From the NCBI GenBank assembly GCA_002700385.1, contig PADC01000006.1, positions 124,001-188,000 of the forward strand: a DNA stretch of 64,000 bases, given 5' to 3'. Below the pieces are notes generated by a model that was given only the letters and a program-made list of their open reading frames with translations, was not told the DNA's origin and did no database searches. This document shows positions 53,457 to 62,222 of this stretch, one piece after another (position 1 is the first letter of the stretch; each line of letters begins with the position of its first letter). The stretch is from Cycloclasticus sp. Lineage in GTDB: Bacteria; Pseudomonadota; Gammaproteobacteria; Methylococcales; Cycloclasticaceae. The translations under genes and the position numbers were made by a program.

Positions 53457-54161
53457 CTACTGGTTGATTTTTTCCCACACTGATTCACCACCGGATGCTT
53501 TATTAATGGCTTCAAGGCGCTGCGCATGTAAGTTTAATTCTTCTGCATTGGCTTTGATAACCGGTAAACGGGGTCTATTTTTATCCAACATTTTGGGTCT
53601 AAAGTCATTCTCCGTAGCCTGCTCATCGCCGAACAAAGAATCTTGGCCACCGGTCATCATTAAATAGACATCTGCCAGGATTTCAGCATCTAGTAGAGCC
53701 CCATGCAGAGTTCGTTGGCTATTATCTATTTCGTACCGTTTACAAAGTGCATCCAAGCTATTGCGTTGCCCGGGAAACATTTTTCTCGCCATATGAAGCG
53801 AATCGGTGATATCGCACCACGAGGCCATATCCGAGTGATCCGAACCCATTAACCTATATTCGTGATTAATGAAACCGACATCAAAAGCGGCATTATGAAT
53901 AATGACTTCTGCGCCTTTTAAATATTCATAAAGTTCATCGGCTATGTCTTCGTACAACGGTTTATCCGATAAAAAATCAGTCGTTAACCCATGGACTTCG
54001 ACTGCGCCTTCATCTATCTCGCGTTGCGGATTAAGGTAATAATGGAAGTTATTTCCAGTTAAACGTCGATTAATAACTTCCACACAGCCCACCTCAATAA
54101 TACGGTGGCCTTGCTTCGGCTCCAGACCGGTCGTTTCTGTATCTAAAATAATTTGTCTCAT
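53457..54161 (-). CDS. dnaQ: DNA polymerase III epsilon subunit, proofreading exonuclease
   Basis: 234 residues. Exo I is [11 protein letters not shown] (Asp7, Glu9), Exo II is [16 protein letters not shown], and Exo III is [15 protein letters not shown], the DnaQ-type H-x4-D form. The C-terminal tail that binds the alpha subunit ends [13 protein letters not shown]. The start overlaps the rnhA stop by 4 bp; rnhA and dnaQ are adjacent in E. coli as well, though divergent there. Confidence 0.96.
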   Translation of the reverse strand: MRQIILDTETTGLEPKQGHRIIEVGCVEVINRRLTGNNFHYYLNPQREIDEGAVEVHGLTTDFLSDKPLYEDIADELYEYLKGAEVIIHNAAFDVGFINHEYRLMGSDHSDMASWCDITDSLHMARKMFPGQRNSLDALCKRYEIDNSQRTLHGALLDAEILADVYLMMTGGQDSLFGDEQATENDFRPKMLDKNRPRLPVIKANAEELNLHAQRLEAINKASGGESVWEKINQ

Positions 54162-54595
54162 AGCGAGTCTATGCCCAAGTTTGCTAGTTCATCGGCCCTT
54201 TCATTGCCTGCATTACCGCTATGCCCTTTTACCCAAACCCATTTGATCGTATGCGGCTGTGTCAGTGCATCTAATTGCTGCCATAAATCCACATTTTTAA
54301 CCGGCTTTCTATTCGCCGTTTTCCAATTTCGCTTTTTCCAATTAGGTAACCACTCATTAATACCACTTAACACATATTTAGAATCGCTATGTATTATTAA
54401 ATCACTGGGCTGTTTTAGCGCTTTTAACGCTTCAATAACAGCGGTTAACTCCATTCTATTATTGGTGGTATCTAATGCCCCACCATAGATTTCTTTATGT
54501 GTTCCGTTGTATCGTAAACTGGCACCCCAACCGCCAATTCCAGGGTTTCCACGGCATGCACCGTCAGTGTATATCTGCACGCTTTTTTTCAACAT
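54158..54595 (-). CDS. rnhA: Ribonuclease HI
   Basis: Degrades RNA in RNA-DNA hybrids; 145 residues. The catalytic carboxylates are Asp in [17 protein letters not shown], Glu in [14 protein letters not shown], Asp in [10 protein letters not shown] and Asp in [11 protein letters not shown]. The handle region [17 protein letters not shown] is present. It overlaps the upstream methyltransferase gene by 32 bp and dnaQ by 4 bp, so the three are coupled. Confidence 0.97.
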   Translation of the reverse strand: MLKKSVQIYTDGACRGNPGIGGWGASLRYNGTHKEIYGGALDTTNNRMELTAVIEALKALKQPSDLIIHSDSKYVLSGINEWLPNWKKRNWKTANRKPVKNVDLWQQLDALTQPHTIKWVWVKGHSGNAGNERADELANLGIDSL

Positions 54596-55349
54596 GTATC
54601 GTTTTTGTTGCTGGTTTGATTAAAGGTGGAATGAACCGCTTTTTTAAATCCTTTAAATGAAAGATAGACGTGCCACCTGAAACACGTTTTACGCCCATTA
54701 TAAAATAAGCGGCCGGAATAACAGGCACACAAGCTAACATTTTCTGGACAATTGACTGCGCCTCCATCGGTTGGTCTTTTTTGAGCAGCGGAAGCAAACA
54801 AACCCCTTTACTCACCTCAATTTCAAAGTTGAGTAGTTTCAACCAATCCAACACCCTGCGGCGACTGATGAAGTGGCCATTCCAAGGCGTTCTCCTTTTT
54901 GCGTTGGGTAAAAAACGTGGAAGGTGCCAAAACGCCCATGGGTTAAACCCCATTAACAGGATAATCCCTTCTGGCTTTAGGACTCTATTGACTTCACGTA
55001 AGACCTGATGCGGATTTTCTGCAAACTCCAAGGTATGCGGCATAATCACAATATCCACGCTGTAGGTATCTATGGGTAACTTATCGGCTTCGCCAACAAT
55101 TCTTGGATACTGAGTCGAATTGTTCCTGTCAAGATCTAAAATGGTATAGTGAGCAAATCGCATCGCTTCATGAAATGCCTCTTCCCAGCCAATAAAATCA
55201 AGCTGTAACACTTCCTTACGAAAGTTCTCTTTAAGCTTTGCTCTTAATAGTGCGGATTCGGCATGCCGATAGTTTTGCCCGATAGGTGTTTCAAACCAAT
55301 GGCGAAGCTCGTTTGCGCTATCAATAAATGAGTTTTTTTTATCTACCAT
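54564..55349 (-). CDS. yafS: YafS-like SAM-dependent methyltransferase
   Basis: 261 residues, class I methyltransferase fold. [20 protein letters not shown] is the SAM-domain middle, and [20 protein letters not shown] the post-II region. The position between mltD and rnhA-dnaQ matches E. coli mltD-gloB-yafS-rnhA-dnaQ, which supports YafS. The substrate is unknown. The canonical glycine-rich motif I is weak ([10 protein letters not shown]). The gloB gene present between mltD and yafS in E. coli is absent. Confidence 0.82.
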   Translation of the reverse strand: MVDKKNSFIDSANELRHWFETPIGQNYRHAESALLRAKLKENFRKEVLQLDFIGWEEAFHEAMRFAHYTILDLDRNNSTQYPRIVGEADKLPIDTYSVDIVIMPHTLEFAENPHQVLREVNRVLKPEGIILLMGFNPWAFWHLPRFLPNAKRRTPWNGHFISRRRVLDWLKLLNFEIEVSKGVCLLPLLKKDQPMEAQSIVQKMLACVPVIPAAYFIMGVKRVSGGTSIFHLKDLKKRFIPPLIKPATKTIHVEKKRADIH

Positions 55350-55404
55350 TACCTAAACAATCTATAATTGAAGAAATTAAGTCACTTCAACTCCTCATCA
55401 CTCA

Positions 55405-57000
55405 ATGCAACATTTAATCATAAATAAAACAATTCGTTTTATTTTATTAACCGCCTTTATCATGTTGTCATCCTGCACTACCGTGCAACATGAATCATCA
55501 AAAAATACCACTGCAATCAAAGACACGCAGTCTGAAACGGTCAATCGTCAACCACCTGAAAAGAAGCTGGAAAAGATAGAGGCTACTGCACCTGCGAAAG
55601 CAGAAAATATATGGCCGCGTTTATTCTCTTTGTACCAACTACCGGTCATTAACAATGAACGTATTCAAGCCGAAATCAACTGGTACAGCCAGCATCCCGC
55701 TTATATAAAACGTATTCAAGAAAATGCGGCGCCCTATCTTTTTCATGTTGTTAATGAAATTGAAAAACGAGGGATACCGGGTGAACTTGCCTTATTGCCT
55801 GTTGTTGAGAGCGCCTACCGCCCTTTTGCTTACTCACATGGAAGAGCCGCCGGATTATGGCAGTTCATCCCGTCAACAGGAAAAGCGTTCGGCTTAAAAC
55901 AAACGTGGTGGTACGACGGGCGACGAGATGTTTACGCCTCAACCAATGCGGCGCTTAATTATCTTACCAAGCTATCGAAGCGCTTTAATAATGATTGGTT
56001 ACTTGCCTTAGCTGGCTATAATGCCGGTGGTGGAAGTGTTTCATCTGCCATTAAAAAAAATAAGCGGCTCGGGTATAAAACGAATTATTGGGCGCTCGAT
56101 TTACGCAAGGAAACCCGACACTACGTCCCTAAATTGATCGCTATTGCAACACTTCTTGCGAATGCAGAAAAGTACAATGTTGAGCTTATTGACATCCCTA
56201 ATAAGCGTTTTTTTGAAAAAATAAATATCGAGAAACAAATTGATCTGGCCCGTGCTGCGGAATTAGCGGATATCACTATTGAAGAATTGTACGTTCTTAA
56301 CCCGCCTTTCAATCAGTGGGCAACAAGCCCAAATGGGCCACATTATTTATTAATTCCCGCCGCTAAAGCCGATACGTTCAAACAAAACCTCGCAACCCTG
56401 CCGGATACCCAGCGTTTAAAATGGGTCCGCCACAAAGTTAATTCTGGAGAAACACTCGGAGAAATTGCAAGGCGTTATCGAACCACAACCGCTCAAATAA
56501 AACAGGCTAATCCAATCAAAAACAATATAATCAGAGCCGGGAAGCACCTGCTTATACCCACGGCCAACTATAAAGACAGCCTATATGCCAGCAGTGTGTC
56601 TATGCGAAAAAATGCCATTTTGAACACGTCTAGACAAGGCCATAAGTTTGAATACCGCGTGCAATCCGGGGATTCATTTTGGCGCATTGCCCAACAGCAT
56701 AAGGTGGGGGTCCGTAACTTAGCGAAGTGGAACGCTATGGCACCTGGGGACACCTTGAAAATTGGTCAAAAATTGGTCATTTGGAGCAAAACGCCTCAAG
56801 CAGTTATCTCTAACCCCCTGGCCTCTACTCAGAAGCATCAAACCATTCGGTACACCGTCAGAAATGGCGACTCTCTCTATCGTATCTCTAAGAAGTTTAA
56901 TGTCAGTGTCGTCGATTTAAAACGCTGGAATACGTTAGATAAAAAGTACTTAAAGCCAGGGCAAAAATTAAAAATAGTCGTTGATGTGACCAAAACATAA
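55405..57000 (+). CDS. mltD: Membrane-bound lytic murein transglycosylase D
   Basis: Outer-membrane lipoprotein that cleaves peptidoglycan; 531 residues. The signal IRFILLTAFIMLSSC has lipobox LSSC. The SLT domain has the catalytic Glu in LLPVVESAYRPFAYS, then GRAAGLWQFIPSTGKAFGL and LALAGYNAGGGSV. Three LysM repeats follow, starting HKVNSGETLGEIARRY, YRVQSGDSFWRIAQQH and YTVRNGDSLYRISKKF. Divergent from yafS with 55 bp between. E. coli MltD has two LysM units; three are common in other species. Confidence 0.95.
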   Translation: MQHLIINKTIRFILLTAFIMLSSCTTVQHESSKNTTAIKDTQSETVNRQPPEKKLEKIEATAPAKAENIWPRLFSLYQLPVINNERIQAEINWYSQHPAYIKRIQENAAPYLFHVVNEIEKRGIPGELALLPVVESAYRPFAYSHGRAAGLWQFIPSTGKAFGLKQTWWYDGRRDVYASTNAALNYLTKLSKRFNNDWLLALAGYNAGGGSVSSAIKKNKRLGYKTNYWALDLRKETRHYVPKLIAIATLLANAEKYNVELIDIPNKRFFEKINIEKQIDLARAAELADITIEELYVLNPPFNQWATSPNGPHYLLIPAAKADTFKQNLATLPDTQRLKWVRHKVNSGETLGEIARRYRTTTAQIKQANPIKNNIIRAGKHLLIPTANYKDSLYASSVSMRKNAILNTSRQGHKFEYRVQSGDSFWRIAQQHKVGVRNLAKWNAMAPGDTLKIGQKLVIWSKTPQAVISNPLASTQKHQTIRYTVRNGDSLYRISKKFNVSVVDLKRWNTLDKKYLKPGQKLKIVVDVTKT

Positions 57001-57024
57001 GAACACGCCAGATACTGTTTCCTG

Positions 57025-59019
57025 TTAACGATACAACAAACAATTCACCCGGTGATTGCTGTTTAGAAAAACATCTGTTGGCGTTTTTTTACGGCATTCA
57101 GCCATAACATGCTCGCAACGTGTATGGAAATGGCAACCACTTGGTGGGTTAGCTGGCGATGGCATATCATCTGATAATTTAATCACTTTTTTTTCTTTTG
57201 GATCACTCCACGTCGGCACGGCCTCTATTAACGCACGCGTATAAGGATGAGCAGGGTGATTAAGCACCTCATCTACCGACCCGTATTCAACAATGCGCCC
57301 TAAATACATAACCGCCACGTTATCAGCCAGATAAGCCACAACGGATAAATCATGAGTAATAAATAGATAGCTCAAGCCCTGCTCATGTTGTAATTCCTTT
57401 AATAAATTCAATACCTGCGCTTGAACAGAAACATCCAAGGCGCTGGTTGGTTCATCACAAACAAGGATCGACGGGTTCACCGCCAATGCCCGCGCAATAC
57501 ATAATCGTTGGCGCTGTCCACCTGAAAACTCATGGGGATAACGCAGACGAACATCAGAATTCAACCCGACTCTTTTTAATAAAGCGTTACATTGTTGAGT
57601 AATATCGGCTTCGTTTAATTCCGGTTTTAATGTTCTAATGCCTTCTTCTAAAATATCGCCAACCAACATTCTGGGGTTCATTGAGGAAAACGGGTCCTGA
57701 AAGATAATTTGCAATTGTTTACGGTAAGACTGAAATGCCGTTTCCGATAAACCACTTAAGTTTTCACCTTGATAATGGACTTCACCCGATGAGATGGGTA
57801 AGAGTTGTAACAACGTCTTTCCCAAAGTTGTTTTGCCACACCCTGACTCCCCCACTAAAGCTGTTGTAGAACCGGCTAACAAATCAAAACTGACATCATC
57901 TACCGCTTTCACGTGACCCACCGTTCGTTTTAACAATCCCTTTTTAATGGGAAAATGAACTTTTAGCTGATTAACCTTTAAGACGATGTGATTAGAATTA
58001 ACAGGATGATCGTTTTTTCGTTCTTGGCTCGGTTTTTCAATTCCATCCACATCATTTAGTTTGATGCATCTCACCTGCTGTGTTCCAGAAACACGTTTCC
58101 ATTTTATAGCACCTGTTTCTATACAATCAGGTACTTTATAGTCGCATCGTTCAGCAAAGCGGCAGCCTGTAAAAGTCCTGGACAGTTTAGGCACAGAACC
58201 ACTTAACGTGACCAAGGGTTCGTGACGTTTTTCCATCGTAGGCACCGCGTTAAAGAGGCGCTGGCTGTATGGATGCAAGGGGTTTTTAAAAAAAGCATCG
58301 CGTGAGGCCACTTCGACCAGCTGCCCGGCATACATCACGGCTACTTTGTCAGCAATATCCAACACTATCCCTAAGTCATGTGTAATGATCCACAATGACA
58401 TGCCCATTTGACGTTGCAAGTCCTTAAGTAACTGTAAAATCTGTGATTGAATCGTCACATCCAGGGCCGTCGTCGGCTCATCGGCAATTAATAGCTCCGG
58501 CTCATTAGCCAAAGCAATCGCAATCATCACTCGCTGTCTCATACCGCCCGATAATTGATGCGGAAATGCGTCATAGCGCTGTTCTGAATCGGCTATACCC
58601 ACTTGTTTAATCAACTTAACAACACGCTCTTTAAGCTCTCCAGAAGATTGCTTTTTATGAGCTAAAATTGCTTCAGCGATTTGATCACCAATACTCATAA
58701 CCGGATTTAATGAGCTCATCGGGTCTTGGAAAATCATTGATATACGCAAGCCACGCACAGCGCGCATCTCTTGTTCAGTCACGCGTAATAGATCAGAGCC
58801 GCGATAAAGGACTTTCCCTTCAGTTATTTGTGCATTATTGGGCAGCAATCGGAGAACTGATAACGCTGATACTGACTTTCCACAGCCTGACTCACCTACC
58901 AGCGCAACGGCCTCTCCTTGCGCTATGTCTAAACTAATACCATCAACCGCCTTAATAATTTCATGAGACGGGTTGAATTGCGTTTTAAGCCCTTGAATAG
59001 ACAGTAGAGGGCTTGTCAT
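57025..59019 (-). CDS. Fused double ATPase of an oligopeptide ABC transporter (YejF/DppDF-type)
   Basis: 664 residues carrying two ABC ATPase modules. Module 1: Walker A GESGCGKSVSAL, signature LSGGMRQRV, Walker B ELLIADEPTTALD. Module 2: Walker A GESGCGKTTLGK, signature FSGGQRQRL, Walker B SILVCDEPTSALD. Each module ends in the Cys-rich oligopeptide/dipeptide C-terminal motif (CRFAERCDYKVPDC and CHFHTRCEHVMAEC). It powers the permeases encoded upstream, and serB sits between, overlapping this start by 4 bp. Confidence 0.93.
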   Translation of the reverse strand: MTSPLLSIQGLKTQFNPSHEIIKAVDGISLDIAQGEAVALVGESGCGKSVSALSVLRLLPNNAQITEGKVLYRGSDLLRVTEQEMRAVRGLRISMIFQDPMSSLNPVMSIGDQIAEAILAHKKQSSGELKERVVKLIKQVGIADSEQRYDAFPHQLSGGMRQRVMIAIALANEPELLIADEPTTALDVTIQSQILQLLKDLQRQMGMSLWIITHDLGIVLDIADKVAVMYAGQLVEVASRDAFFKNPLHPYSQRLFNAVPTMEKRHEPLVTLSGSVPKLSRTFTGCRFAERCDYKVPDCIETGAIKWKRVSGTQQVRCIKLNDVDGIEKPSQERKNDHPVNSNHIVLKVNQLKVHFPIKKGLLKRTVGHVKAVDDVSFDLLAGSTTALVGESGCGKTTLGKTLLQLLPISSGEVHYQGENLSGLSETAFQSYRKQLQIIFQDPFSSMNPRMLVGDILEEGIRTLKPELNEADITQQCNALLKRVGLNSDVRLRYPHEFSGGQRQRLCIARALAVNPSILVCDEPTSALDVSVQAQVLNLLKELQHEQGLSYLFITHDLSVVAYLADNVAVMYLGRIVEYGSVDEVLNHPAHPYTRALIEAVPTWSDPKEKKVIKLSDDMPSPANPPSGCHFHTRCEHVMAECRKKTPTDVFLNSNHRVNCLLYR

Positions 59020-59852
59020 TTTGATGACGCTTTCAATACATCAATAACCGCATCTAACCCACGATGGTTAATTTGTATATCGGTTTGCGCTTGCACCGTC
59101 GGCTTAGCATGATAAGCGACACTTAAACCAGCGCAGTCCATCATTCGTAAATCATTCGCGCCATCGCCCATGGCAATAACCTGCTGCGTTTCTATTTCAA
59201 GCGTTTTAGACAACTCTATCAATAAATCGGCTTTAGCCTGCGCACCCACAATATCGCCTTCCACCCGTCCGGTTAAACAGCCACCTTCAACGTCCAGGGT
59301 ATTGGCTAAAGTATAATCAATGCCCAATCTTTGCTTTAATTTATCGGTAAAGAAAGTAAACCCGCCAGAAACCAGGGCTAATTTAATGCCCTTTTGTTTC
59401 AAGTAATCGATCAGTTTTTCAGCACCTGGATTCAACCTTAAACGCTCATCATAGACCCTTTGAAGTTCACCAACGGGCAAACCCTTCAATAAAGCCACTC
59501 TCTGAGTTAAGGATTCTTCAAAGTTTAATTCACCTCGCATTGCCGCTTCAGTAATACGCGACACTTCTGGTTTAATGCCCAACATATCGGCTATTTCGTC
59601 AATACATTCAATCGAGATTAACGTTGAATCCATATCCGTGACCAATAGACGAAACTGCTGTCCATCGAAAGAATTTTTTAGAACACTGACATCACATTGC
59701 AACTGTTCTCGTACAGCCGATAAGTCGATGAGTTTAGATGTTTTAAGGCAGTAAAAACTGTCCTCCTTTTCAGCAAGCGCCTTAAAGCTTGCTTTTATAA
59801 AGGACTGTTCATCATCGGAAAGAATGTCTTTATGAAAAATATATTTATTCAT
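59016..59852 (-). CDS. serB: Phosphoserine phosphatase
   Basis: Last step of serine synthesis; 278 residues. HAD motif I is DMDSTLISIECIDE with Asp73 and Asp75; motif II is ALVSGGFTFF; motif III and IV are in AMGDGANDLRMM. The N-terminal 60 residues are shorter than an E. coli ACT-like extension. It is embedded between the second permease and the ATPase gene of a peptide transporter, with a 40-bp gap before it and a 4-bp overlap after it. Confidence 0.95.
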   Translation of the reverse strand: MNKYIFHKDILSDDEQSFIKASFKALAEKEDSFYCLKTSKLIDLSAVREQLQCDVSVLKNSFDGQQFRLLVTDMDSTLISIECIDEIADMLGIKPEVSRITEAAMRGELNFEESLTQRVALLKGLPVGELQRVYDERLRLNPGAEKLIDYLKQKGIKLALVSGGFTFFTDKLKQRLGIDYTLANTLDVEGGCLTGRVEGDIVGAQAKADLLIELSKTLEIETQQVIAMGDGANDLRMMDCAGLSVAYHAKPTVQAQTDIQINHRGLDAVIDVLKASSK

Positions 59853-59892
59853 TATTCAATGAGTTAAAAGATTTAGTTAATGTAAATAATCA

Positions 59893-61245
59893 TTATAATG
59901 ATCGTGGATCAAACGCATCGCGGACGGCATCTGCAAACAAATTAGCCGCTAGAACAAGCGTGAACATAAAAACAAAAGCCGCTGTCAAAGGCCACCAAAC
60001 AATTGGTTCACGAGCCATTTCTAACCGCGAGGTATTAATCATATTACCCCAGCTGTATGTCGACGGATCGACCCCAATGTTTATGTATGAAAGAACCGCT
60101 TCCGCTAATACCAGGCCACTGAAATCTAGCACAATGGTGATCATTACCAAGTGCATCACATTGGGCAGTACATGCCGTTTTAATACAGTCAAACGCTCTA
60201 CCCCCAAGGCACGTGATGCTACAACATATTCCATTTCTCGAATTTTTAGTGTTTCCGCACGTAATAATCGACACAAGCCTGTCCAACTGGTCATACCCAA
60301 AATCACACAAAGCAATAACAATCGCATATCAGCTCTATCTTCAACGGTAGTAAATAATTCAGGGTTGTTGGCCATATAAACCTGCGCCATCAAAATCGTC
60401 GCAGCTATGAGCAATACACCCGGTATTGAACTCAACGTGGTGTAAAGATATTGAATAACATCATCCACCCACCCTCGAAAAAAACCGGCCATTAAACCCA
60501 GTGTAATGGCAATAGGCAGCATAACAATCGTTGTCAGCGCGCCTATCACCAGCCCTGTTCTGATGCTTTTAATTGTCTGATAAAGCACATCTTCACCCAC
60601 TTTATCCGTCCCCAAAATATGATAATACGGCCCCAGTGTCGCAAAAACACCAACCAAACAAAAAATGCCTAAAGTGGTTAACAAGCTGTATTTAAGCGCT
60701 TTGGATTGAAAAACTTCTGTCCGCTTTGATAAAAATTTAATCATAAGAAATAAAACAGCCCAGGCCAAAAACCCATAGCCAAGACCCTGTATTGTCTTGA
60801 CGAAAATATCGCTCTTTTTATCCACCGAAGGATTTGCAAGGTGAGCCCCTCCGTGCGTTAGCCTCGGATAGAGCCAACGGGTCACCCCCTCTGCATCGGT
60901 GCTCATTTCTTTCGCATAGGCTGTATGTGCAAAAGGTTTTGAATAGGTTTTTTCAGTTTGCAAGCGCAACGGCGTCAACATAATATCTAACACACTTAAT
61001 AGGCTGGCATGTTCATTCACTTCGCCATTTGGTAAAACATCGTGATACCGGAGCCGTGTCGAATCCAAAAGACCAATCAATAAGAAAGCTAATATAACGG
61101 TAAAAGAGATAGCGCCCATTGGGCGATTAAAAACCTCTGACCAAGGTTCTCGCAGGTGCTTTTTTTTACTGATTCGCCAAATAGCCAGCATGCCGCCTAT
61201 AACAAGTGCAAATACAGCCATATCGGTCCATAACAAAGTCAACAT
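59893..61245 (-). CDS. Peptide ABC transporter permease, DppC/YejE-type, long form
   Basis: 450 residues. Membrane helices lie near 8-22, 47-62, 165-183, 200-220, 245-275, 320-345 and 415-440. The binding-protein-dependent permease loop EYVVASRALGVERLTVLKRHVLPN contacts the ATPase. YejE-like members also carry a long periplasmic segment between the first helices, here about 65-160. The start shares one base with the stop of the first permease. Confidence 0.88.
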   Translation of the reverse strand: MLTLLWTDMAVFALVIGGMLAIWRISKKKHLREPWSEVFNRPMGAISFTVILAFLLIGLLDSTRLRYHDVLPNGEVNEHASLLSVLDIMLTPLRLQTEKTYSKPFAHTAYAKEMSTDAEGVTRWLYPRLTHGGAHLANPSVDKKSDIFVKTIQGLGYGFLAWAVLFLMIKFLSKRTEVFQSKALKYSLLTTLGIFCLVGVFATLGPYYHILGTDKVGEDVLYQTIKSIRTGLVIGALTTIVMLPIAITLGLMAGFFRGWVDDVIQYLYTTLSSIPGVLLIAATILMAQVYMANNPELFTTVEDRADMRLLLLCVILGMTSWTGLCRLLRAETLKIREMEYVVASRALGVERLTVLKRHVLPNVMHLVMITIVLDFSGLVLAEAVLSYINIGVDPSTYSWGNMINTSRLEMAREPIVWWPLTAAFVFMFTLVLAANLFADAVRDAFDPRSL

Positions 61246-62222
61246 TATTCTAATCGAACCCTTGGATCCACTAATGTATAAGAAATATCAGTCATCAATA
61301 AACCGATGATGTATAAAAAAGAACCGAGAAACACCATGGATCGTACAATGGCAAAATCTTGACGATTAATGGCATCTATTGTGTAGCTTCCTAAACCGGG
61401 TATACCAAAAAATGATTCTGTGATTAAACTCCCCATAAACAACAAAGGCAATATAACGACAATGCCTGTTAGGATGGGGATCATGGCATTTTTTAACACA
61501 TGCTTAAAAAGCACTTGTAGATCGGATAATCCCTTTGCTTTTGCTGTTTTCACATAGTCTTTTGCAGCCTCTTCTAAAAACAAGGTCCGATACCAGCGCA
61601 CACCTGTCCCTAATCCACTCACAACCCCAATGAACACGGGCAAAAGAATAAATTTAAATGCCCCCAACCCGGGCGAATAACCAGAAATAGGCGTTAAAAC
61701 CAATAGTTTACCGATAAAATATTGCCCAATGATAATATAGAACAGCCCCGATATTGACATTAAGGTGATGCATAAAAATAAACCGCTGATTTCTAACGCA
61801 CTGCCTCGATAAAATAATAAAAGTAACGCAAAGGTTATGTTGGCTAATACACCAAAGATAAGGGATGGAATAGCAATGGCTAAGCTGGGCCACATGCGTT
61901 GCGAGATATCCGCAAGAATATCTCGACCACTGTCCGACAGCCCAAAGTCAAATACAAATAAGCCAACGGATTTTTCAAAAAAAATCGTTTTTGAGATGTG
62001 TTGTACCCCTGTTTCTGTTCCATTCCATAATAAGGGTAAATCGTACCCGCGTTGCTGTTTCCAGTTATCAATGGCTGCTTGGGTCACGTGCTTATCACCC
62101 AATTGCATACGTGCCATGTCGTCCGGTGAATTAACGACAAAAAAGAGCACGAAAGTCAGCACATTAACGCCAAGCAACACGGGGAACACGTAAAGTAATC
62201 GCCTGATAATATAATTGATCAT
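61245..62222 (-). CDS. Peptide ABC transporter permease, DppB/YejB-type
   Basis: 325 residues with about six membrane helices. It starts MINYIIRRLLYVFPVLLGVN, the typical N-terminus of DppB-family permeases. The EAA-type loop is AAKDYVKTAKAKGLSDLQVLFKHVLKN, and GSLITESFFGIPGLGSYTIDAI is a strong family signature. It overlaps the substrate-binding-protein stop by 4 bp and the next permease by 1 bp. Confidence 0.92.
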   Translation of the reverse strand: MINYIIRRLLYVFPVLLGVNVLTFVLFFVVNSPDDMARMQLGDKHVTQAAIDNWKQQRGYDLPLLWNGTETGVQHISKTIFFEKSVGLFVFDFGLSDSGRDILADISQRMWPSLAIAIPSLIFGVLANITFALLLLFYRGSALEISGLFLCITLMSISGLFYIIIGQYFIGKLLVLTPISGYSPGLGAFKFILLPVFIGVVSGLGTGVRWYRTLFLEEAAKDYVKTAKAKGLSDLQVLFKHVLKNAMIPILTGIVVILPLLFMGSLITESFFGIPGLGSYTIDAINRQDFAIVRSMVFLGSFLYIIGLLMTDISYTLVDPRVRLE